8,973 nucleotides of DNA from NCBI GenBank assembly GCA_964385195.1, contig CAYLOC010000141.1:1-8973 (forward strand). The letters run 5' to 3'. The first letter of the stretch is position 1, and each line of letters starts with the position of its first letter. This document shows positions 4,788 through 8,973 of this stretch, one piece after another. The translations under genes and the position numbers were made by a program. Below the pieces are notes generated by a model. The model was given only the letters and a program-made list of their open reading frames with translations, was not told where the DNA came from and searched no databases. The DNA comes from CAYLOC01 sp964385195. GTDB taxonomy: Bacteria; Actinomycetota; Actinomycetes; Propionibacteriales; Nocardioidaceae.

Positions 4788-6533
4788 GTGGATCGCCCTG
4801 CGCCGCTTCCGCTTGGTCCGGCGTACCCGAACCGTGCAGCATGGGGCACCGCGACCAGCCTGCGCCAGTGGCAGCACGAGGCGCTGGACAAGTACTTCGC
4901 GAACAACCCGCGGGACTTCCTCGCCGTGGCCACCCCAGGAGCGGGAAAGACGACATTCGCGCTGACGTTGGCGGCGGGGCTGCTGCAACGGCGGGTCGTC
5001 GACCGGATAACGATCGTGGCACCAACCGAGCACCTGAAGACGCAGTGGGCAGACGCCGCGGACAAGGCCGGGATCGGCATCGACCCTGCCTACACCCCGT
5101 CGAAAGGCAAGACCGGCAAGGACTTCGTGGGCGTGGCGGTCACCTATGCCGGTGTCGCCGCCAACCCGCTCGCGTTCCGGGTACGGACCGAGCGCTGGCG
5201 CACGCTGGTCATCTTCGACGAGATCCACCATGCCGGGGATGCGCTCAGCTGGGGCGAGGCGGTGGAGGAGGCCTTCGAGCCCGCCACCCGCAGGCTCGCG
5301 CTGACCGGGACGCCGTTCCGCTCGGACCTGAACCCGATCCCGTTCGTCACCTACGCCCCCGACGAGGACGGTGCCCGTCGCAGCGTTGCCGACTACACCT
5401 ACGGGTACGGCGAGGCGCTGGCGGACTCGGTCGTGCGGCCGGTGCTGTTCTGGGCGTACTCCGGTGATGTCGCCTGGCGCACCCGGATGGGGGACGAGGT
5501 CTCCGCGCGGCTCGGCGAGCCGCTGACCCGCGACCAGGCCGCCCAGGCGTTGCGTACCGCCCTCGACCCCGACGGTGCGTGGGTTCCGGCGGTGCTCCAG
5601 ACCGCGGACCGACGGCTCAGCGAGGTACGCCGGAATGTCCCGGACGCCGGCGGCCTCGTCGTGGCCACCGACCAGGCCTCCGCACGCGCCTACGCCGCCC
5701 TGCTGACACGGATCAGCGGCGAGCGCCCCGCCGTCGTACTCTCCGACGACCGGCGATCCAGCGGCAAGATCGCCAAGTTCCGCGAGGGGACCACCCGCTG
5801 GCTCGTCGCGGTACGAATGGTCAGTGAGGGCGTCGACATCCCCCGGCTCGCCGTGGGGGTCTACGCCACCACGACCGCGACACCGTTGTTCTTCGCCCAG
5901 GCCGTCGGGAGGCTGGTGCGGGCCCGGCGCCGCGGCGAGACCGCGTCGGTCTTCCTGCCGTCGGTGACGCATCTGCTGCAGTACGCCGCGGAGATGGAGG
6001 TCGAACGTGACCACGTCCTGCGCCGACCCGTGCGGGACGAGGAGGATCTGCTGGAGAGCCTTGCTGCGCGAGCCGAGGACCAGCAGGGCCTTGCCGACGA
6101 GCCCGAGGAGGGGTACGCCGCCCTGTCCAGCCAGGCGTCGTTCGACAAGGTCGTCTACGACGGCGGCGAGTACGGGGGCGAGGGGGAGGTCGCGGTCGGC
6201 AGCGACGCCGAGGCGGACTTCATCGGTATCCCCGGGCTGTTGGAGCCGCACCAGGTGCGCGCGCTGTTGAACAGCAAGCAGGCCGCGCACCTCCGCGCCC
6301 AACCGGCGGACCCCGCCCAGGCACCAGCCCGGCACCGGGAACTCCGGCAACTGCGCCGGGAGCTGAACTCCCTCGTCGCCGCCTGGCATCACCGTTCCGG
6401 CCAGCCGCACGGCGCGATCCACGCCGAGCTGCGACGCCAGTGCGGCGGCGGACCGGCGGTGGCCGCGTCGGCGGCGGAGCTACAGTCCCGGATCGACCGG
6501 ATCCGGGACTGGGCCGCTAGGCCGAGTCGCTGA
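4788..6533 (+). CDS. SF2 DEAD/DEAH-box helicase
   Basis: A 581-residue superfamily 2 ATP-dependent helicase. Motifs in order: a Q-type LRQWQHEAL (25-33); Walker A TPGAGKTT (49-56); Walker B/motif II DEIHH (144-148); motif III LTGTP (172-176); motif V region MVSEGVDIP, with G348 of GVDIP; and motif VI QAVGRLVRARR (371-381). Both RecA-like lobes therefore look intact. An acidic, Gly/Glu-rich linker (about 425-485) follows, then a basic C-terminal module (about 500-575) with LRRELNSLVAAWHHRSGQ. The helicase class resembles the ResIII/XPB-like helicases conserved in actinomycetes; its nucleic-acid target is unknown. GTG 4788 was chosen because the family's N-terminus (DRPAPLPLGPAYP) starts there and AGGA/AAAGGA (4775-4783) precedes it. 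The frame is open back to 4521, but those residues lie antisense to the GNAT remnant and look non-coding. A TACCCT at 4739-4744 could be its -10 box. It ends overlapping the convergent ABC gene by 17 bp. Confidence 0.92.
   Translation: MDRPAPLPLGPAYPNRAAWGTATSLRQWQHEALDKYFANNPRDFLAVATPGAGKTTFALTLAAGLLQRRVVDRITIVAPTEHLKTQWADAADKAGIGIDPAYTPSKGKTGKDFVGVAVTYAGVAANPLAFRVRTERWRTLVIFDEIHHAGDALSWGEAVEEAFEPATRRLALTGTPFRSDLNPIPFVTYAPDEDGARRSVADYTYGYGEALADSVVRPVLFWAYSGDVAWRTRMGDEVSARLGEPLTRDQAAQALRTALDPDGAWVPAVLQTADRRLSEVRRNVPDAGGLVVATDQASARAYAALLTRISGERPAVVLSDDRRSSGKIAKFREGTTRWLVAVRMVSEGVDIPRLAVGVYATTTATPLFFAQAVGRLVRARRRGETASVFLPSVTHLLQYAAEMEVERDHVLRRPVRDEEDLLESLAARAEDQQGLADEPEEGYAALSSQASFDKVVYDGGEYGGEGEVAVGSDAEADFIGIPGLLEPHQVRALLNSKQAAHLRAQPADPAQAPARHRELRQLRRELNSLVAAWHHRSGQPHGAIHAELRRQCGGGPAVAASAAELQSRIDRIRDWAARPSR
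6483..6511. terminator. Perfect 12-bp hairpin at the convergent gene junction
   Basis: CAGTCCCGGATC (6483-6494) and GATCCGGGACTG (6500-6511) are exact reverse complements around a 5-nt loop. On the minus strand the stem begins 5 nt after the TAG (6519-6517) of the ABC ATPase gene, an ideal place for a terminator. On the plus strand it lies inside the helicase gene, coding for its last residues (QSRIDRIRDW region), 19 nt before the stop. No T-tract follows on either strand, as is common for actinomycete terminator hairpins. It may end transcription from both sides. Confidence 0.6.
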
Positions 6534-7623
6534 TCCGCGCCCCGCTTGCGGTGTCGAAGACGTGGATCCTGGACGGGTCAGCGGTGAGCCGCACCGTCTC
6601 GCCCTTCTGGAACCGGCGTCGTGCCTCCACCCGGGCGATGACGTTGGTGCCGCCGGTGCCGGCCTCGCTCTTCTCGGTGTCGGCAAGACCGTAGACATAA
6701 GCGTCGGCACCGAGCTCCTCTAGCACCGACACCGTGATCGGCAGCCCGTCGCCGTTGGCGGCGACGCTGAAGTTCTCCGGGCGTACGCCGATCTTGACCG
6801 GACCGTTCTGCTTGGCCCGCTGCGCCGCCGTGATCGGCACCTTGATCGTCGTACCCGCGACCAGGGCGCCGTCGTCGGTCAACGTCGCGTCGAGCAGGTT
6901 CATCGCCGGCGAGCCGATGAAGCCGGCGACGAACAGGTTCTGCGGGTCGTCGTACAGGTTCAGTGGGGTGTCGACCTGCTGCAGCAGTCCGTCGTTGAGT
7001 ACGGCGACCCGGTCGCCCATCGTCATCGCCTCGACCTGGTCGTGGGTGACGTAGACGGTCGTGACACCCAGACGCTGCTGCAACTGTGCGATCTGGGTGC
7101 GGGTGGTGACCCGCAGCTTGGCGTCGAGGTTGGACAACGGCTCGTCCATGCAGAACACCTGGGGGTTCCGCACGATCGCCCGGCCCATCGCGACCCGCTG
7201 CCGCTGCCCGCCGGACAGCGCCTTCGGCTTGCGGCCCAGGAAGTCGGTGAGCCCGAGCAGCTCGGCGGCCTCGACCACGCGCTGGTGCCGGCTCTGTTTG
7301 CTCTCGCCGGCCATCTTCAGCGCGAAGCCCATGTTCTCCTCCACCGACATGTGGGGGTAGAGCGCGTAGTTCTGGAAGACCATGGCGATGTCGCGGTCCT
7401 TCGGCGGCACGTCGGACACATCGCGGTCGCCGATGTAGATGTTGCCCTCGGTGACCTCCTCCAGCCCGGCGAGCATCCGCAGTGACGTGGACTTACCGCA
7501 TCCGGAGGGCCCGACGAGGACCATGAACTCGCCGTCCCCGATATCGAGGTTGAGGCTGTCGACCGCAGGCTGCGTGGAGCCGGGGTAGACGCAGGTGGCG
7601 TTGGAGAACGTGACAGGTGCCAT
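6517..7623 (-). CDS. msiK: Sugar ABC transporter ATP-binding protein (MsiK/UgpC type)
   Basis: A 368-residue ATPase of the carbohydrate-importer (CUT1/MalK) family. Seen: Walker A GPSGCGKST (38-46), Q-loop FQNYALYPH (Q84), signature LSGGQR (136-141), Walker B VFCMDEP (156-162), D-loop SNLD (164-167) and switch H194 in VTHDQ. A regulatory region of TOBE/OB type follows (about 240-365), with VGVRPEN-like IGVRPENFSV. In the family, two copies bind the permease pair of an importer and power uptake. In actinomycetes, MsiK is a lone ATPase shared by many sugar importers, and this gene fits: no permease or binding protein lies nearby. The symbol is by family and context; ugpC is the other common label. 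The ATG at 7623 follows GAAGGGAAGG on the minus strand and begins the family's N-terminus MAPVTFSNAT. A longer reading to 7719 would overlap the Lrp gene end and is not homologous. An 18-bp inverted repeat lies in its leader. Confidence 0.93.
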   Translation of the reverse strand: MAPVTFSNATCVYPGSTQPAVDSLNLDIGDGEFMVLVGPSGCGKSTSLRMLAGLEEVTEGNIYIGDRDVSDVPPKDRDIAMVFQNYALYPHMSVEENMGFALKMAGESKQSRHQRVVEAAELLGLTDFLGRKPKALSGGQRQRVAMGRAIVRNPQVFCMDEPLSNLDAKLRVTTRTQIAQLQQRLGVTTVYVTHDQVEAMTMGDRVAVLNDGLLQQVDTPLNLYDDPQNLFVAGFIGSPAMNLLDATLTDDGALVAGTTIKVPITAAQRAKQNGPVKIGVRPENFSVAANGDGLPITVSVLEELGADAYVYGLADTEKSEAGTGGTNVIARVEARRRFQKGETVRLTADPSRIHVFDTASGARISDSA

Positions 7624-7639
7624 GACGGCCTTCCCTTCA

Positions 7640-7657
7640 CCGGCAGGTACGTGCCGG
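7640..7657 (-). promoter_or_regulatory. Inverted repeat in the leader of the ABC ATPase gene
   Basis: CCGGCA (7640-7645) and TGCCGG (7652-7657) form a perfect 6-bp inverted repeat around 6 nt, 16 nt upstream of the ATG at 7623 and just before its ribosome site. It could be an operator half-site pair, a leader hairpin affecting translation, or a short stem at the end of the Lrp transcript, which ends at 7697. The gap 7624-7696 probably also carries the ATPase promoter, but I see no convincing -35/-10 pair. Low weight. Confidence 0.3.
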
Positions 7658-7696
7658 ACGATCCGTAGTAAAGGTTGACGACGGAAGTGTCGCACA

Positions 7697-8194
7697 TCAC
7701 CTGTGGAGTTGGCTACCATCCGCCTCTCGGCGGGCCGCTTCGGCGACCAGTGGGAGCACCCGGTAGCCGATCTGGGTGGCGAGGGAGATCGTGGTGGCGG
7801 CCCGCTCGATCCCGGGGTAGGACACCATGCTGTCGATCACCCGCTGCAGGTCCGCGTTCGACCGGGCGGCCACGCGGCACCACAGGTCGCCCGCGCCGGT
7901 CACGGTGTGCACCTCCAGGACCTCCGGGACCAGGTCGAGATGCTCCCGCACCGGGTCGTGGCCGCTGCTCTGCCGGATCTCCAGCGTGACGAACGCGGTG
8001 ACGGGGTAGCCCAGCGCGGCCGTGTCCACGTCGGGTCCCCAGCCCTGCACCACCCCGGAGCGGGTGAGCCGGTTCAGCCGTGACTGCACCGTCCCGCGCG
8101 CCACCTGCAGTCGTCGGGACGCCTCCAGGACGCCGATGCGCGGCTCGTCGGCGAGCAGCTGCAAGATCGCGGCGTCCAAGGTGTCCACGGCCAT
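7697..8194 (-). CDS. Lrp/AsnC-family transcriptional regulator
   Basis: A 165-residue regulator with the two-part Lrp/AsnC layout. The N-terminal winged helix-turn-helix runs from residue 4 to about 50 (LDAAILQLLADEPRIGVLEA, then SRRLQVARGTVQSRLNRLTR with the recognition helix, then SGVVQGW). The C-terminal RAM/AsnC ligand-binding domain (about 62-140) contains VTAFVTLEIRQ, VLEVHTVTGAGDLWCRVAAR (the G-x-x-D effector loop) and a final ATTISLATQIGYRVLPL strand. Proteins of this family form octamers or dimers that sense amino acids. The ATG at 8194 is preceded by a perfect AGGAGGT (8207-8201) 6 nt away. It is transcribed away from hpd across a 142-bp gap, so control of hpd in response to tyrosine, phenylalanine or a related keto acid is a natural inference; Lrp-hpd pairs are familiar in actinomycetes. 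It probably also autoregulates. Its stop is 73 bp from the ATPase start on the same strand. Confidence 0.93.
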   Translation of the reverse strand: MAVDTLDAAILQLLADEPRIGVLEASRRLQVARGTVQSRLNRLTRSGVVQGWGPDVDTAALGYPVTAFVTLEIRQSSGHDPVREHLDLVPEVLEVHTVTGAGDLWCRVAARSNADLQRVIDSMVSYPGIERAATTISLATQIGYRVLPLVAEAARREADGSQLHR

Positions 8195-8336
8195 CGTCGT
8201 ACCTCCTGCATCGAACGGCTATCTGCCTGGTCATCGTGCGCACAACTCCGGACGATCCCCGCGATCGGCTGGACAAACTGTTCAGGGTTTTGCTCCACTC
8301 TTGCACAGACTGCCTGGTGGTGGCCATAGTGCAGTC
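8195..8336. promoter_or_regulatory. hpd: Shared control region between the Lrp-type gene and hpd
   Basis: This 142-bp gap must hold both divergent promoters. Seen in it: a perfect palindrome GTGCGCAC (8236-8243), an inverted repeat CGATC-5 nt-GATCG (8253-8267), and a 9-nt direct repeat CTGCCTGGT at 8223-8231 and 8310-8318. The second copy falls between the proposed hpd -35 and -10 boxes, and the first lies about 28 nt from the regulator's start, so they are candidate operator sites for autoregulation and hpd control. Binding is not shown by sequence alone. Confidence 0.5.
8301..8330 (+). promoter_or_regulatory. hpd: Candidate hpd promoter giving a leaderless transcript
   Basis: TTGCAC (8301-8306) and CATAGT (8325-8330) are separated by 18 bp and resemble housekeeping -35 and -10 boxes (4 of 6 matches for the -10). 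The -10 ends 6 nt before the ATG at 8337, so the transcript should start at or beside the start codon. This agrees with the absence of a Shine-Dalgarno sequence before hpd. Confidence 0.45.
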
Positions 8337-8973
8337 ATGACTGAGATGCTGACCCCCGAGGAACAACAGGCAGAACTCACCCTTGACCAGCTCAAGCAGC
8401 TTGTCGGGCTGGTGGAGTACGACGAGGACAAGGACCCGTTCCCCGTCACCGGGTGGGACGCGGTGGTGTTCGTGGTGGGCAACGCCACCCGTGCCGCGCA
8501 GTACTACCAGTCCGCGTGGGGGATGGATCTCATCGCCTACAGCGGCCCGGAGACCGGCAACCGCGACCACAAGTCCTTCGTGCTGAAGTCCGGCTCGATC
8601 CGGTTCGTGGTCAAGGGCGGCGTCGACCCCAATAGTCCGCTGCTGGACCACCACCGCGCGCACGGCGACGGCGTGGTCGACATCGCGCTGGAGGTCCCCG
8701 ACGTCGACAAGTGCATCGCGCAGGCGCAGCGGGCCGGTGCCACCGTGTTGGAGGAGCCGCACGACGTCAGCGACGACCACGGTACGATCCGCACCGCGGC
8801 GATCGCGGCGTACGGCGAGACACGGCACACGCTCGTCGACCGGGCGCGCTACGACGGGCCGTACCTGCCCGGCTACGTCGCCAAGGAGTCGACGTACGTC
8901 AAGAGAGGCGACCAGCCCAAGCGGCTGTTCCAGGCCCTGGACCACGTCGTCGGCAACGTCGAGCTGGGCAAGA
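8337..8973 (+). CDS. hpd: 4-hydroxyphenylpyruvate dioxygenase, N-terminal part (cut by window end)
   Basis: The first 212 codons of HPPD, the Fe(II) enzyme that converts 4-hydroxyphenylpyruvate to homogentisate in tyrosine catabolism, in the cytoplasm. Full-length bacterial enzymes have about 350-400 residues, so the catalytic half lies outside the window. Seen: the N-terminal VOC domain from about residue 34 (DPFPVTGWDAVVFVVGNA, AQYYQSAWGMDLIAYSGPET, FVLKSGSIRFVV, HGDGVVDIALEVPDVD, and YGETRHTLVDR followed by YDGPYLPGYV). The second domain then begins, FQALDHVVGNVELGK, where H203 aligns with the first iron-ligand His of the family. About 33 extra residues precede the first domain (TPEEQQAELTLDQLKQLVGL), longer than in Streptomyces enzymes as I recall them. 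The ATG at 8337 is the only in-frame start near the similarity and has no ribosome site. It is divergent from an Lrp/AsnC gene that is the likely regulator. No frame break is seen. Confidence 0.96.
   Translation, partial: MTEMLTPEEQQAELTLDQLKQLVGLVEYDEDKDPFPVTGWDAVVFVVGNATRAAQYYQSAWGMDLIAYSGPETGNRDHKSFVLKSGSIRFVVKGGVDPNSPLLDHHRAHGDGVVDIALEVPDVDKCIAQAQRAGATVLEEPHDVSDDHGTIRTAAIAAYGETRHTLVDRARYDGPYLPGYVAKESTYVKRGDQPKRLFQALDHVVGNVELGK

Noticed and set aside
4770..6422. A 550-codon open frame antisense to the helicase
   Set aside because: It is the mirror of a well-supported helicase gene; its translation is Gly/Arg/Val-rich with no motifs, and it has no ribosome site or homology that I can recognise.
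7624..7719. N-terminal extension of the ABC ATPase
   Set aside because: It would overlap the 3' end of the Lrp gene, is unlike the family N-terminus, and the ATG at 7623 has a ribosome site.
7713..8945. A 410-codon minus-strand frame across hpd and the Lrp gene
   Set aside because: It is antisense to hpd and in a shifted frame of the Lrp gene; both of those have clear family motifs, so this is a by-product of high GC.
1..8973. CRISPR array, tRNA or rRNA genes, insertion-sequence ends or transposase
   Set aside because: No regularly spaced repeats, tRNA-like cloverleaf, rRNA segments, transposase motifs or paired terminal inverted repeats were seen by eye on either strand.

Overview
The window looks like chromosomal DNA of a high-GC actinomycete. 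Codon third positions are strongly G/C biased. Recognisable actinobacterial families are present: an MsiK/UgpC-type sugar ABC ATPase, an Lrp/AsnC regulator divergent from 4-hydroxyphenylpyruvate dioxygenase (HPPD), a DUF664/DinB protein, and a secreted SH3-like protein. The HPPD sequence resembles my memory of Micromonosporales/Propionibacteriales proteins more than Streptomyces ones, but I cannot place the genus.

Layout. (1) 76-459 (-): small VOC/glyoxalase-like protein. (2) About 460-1393: no intact gene. Here I read a decayed toxin-antitoxin patch: the tail of a small antitoxin followed by a RelE-type toxin with a one-base frameshift (+ strand, 604-1011), and facing it a deleted, frame-broken VapC-like PIN toxin (- strand, about 1279-999). 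(3) 1394-2614 (+): MFS transporter. (4) 2872-3447 (-): exported protein with two SH3-like repeats. (5) 3631-4209 (-): DinB-like protein, with a perfect 9-bp inverted repeat downstream. (6) About 4340-4667 (-): broken GNAT acetyltransferase. (7) 4788-6533 (+): SF2 helicase with an acidic linker and a distinct C-terminal module. (8) 6517-7623 (-): MsiK-like ATPase, overlapping the helicase tail to tail by 17 bp, with a perfect 12-bp stem hairpin at the junction. (9) 7697-8194 (-): Lrp/AsnC regulator, and 8337 to the window end (+): hpd, divergent and sharing a 142-bp control region.

Functional sense. The right third is ordinary core metabolism: a shared ATPase for carbohydrate importers, and tyrosine catabolism with a probable local regulator. 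The left half is a patchwork of small accessory genes with three broken genes (RelE-like, VapC-like, GNAT). I see no clear undescribed multi-gene system. The most noteworthy signals are the two decayed toxin genes facing each other, the hairpin built into the helicase/ABC overlap, the duplicated four-cysteine SH3-like protein, and a likely leaderless hpd promoter.
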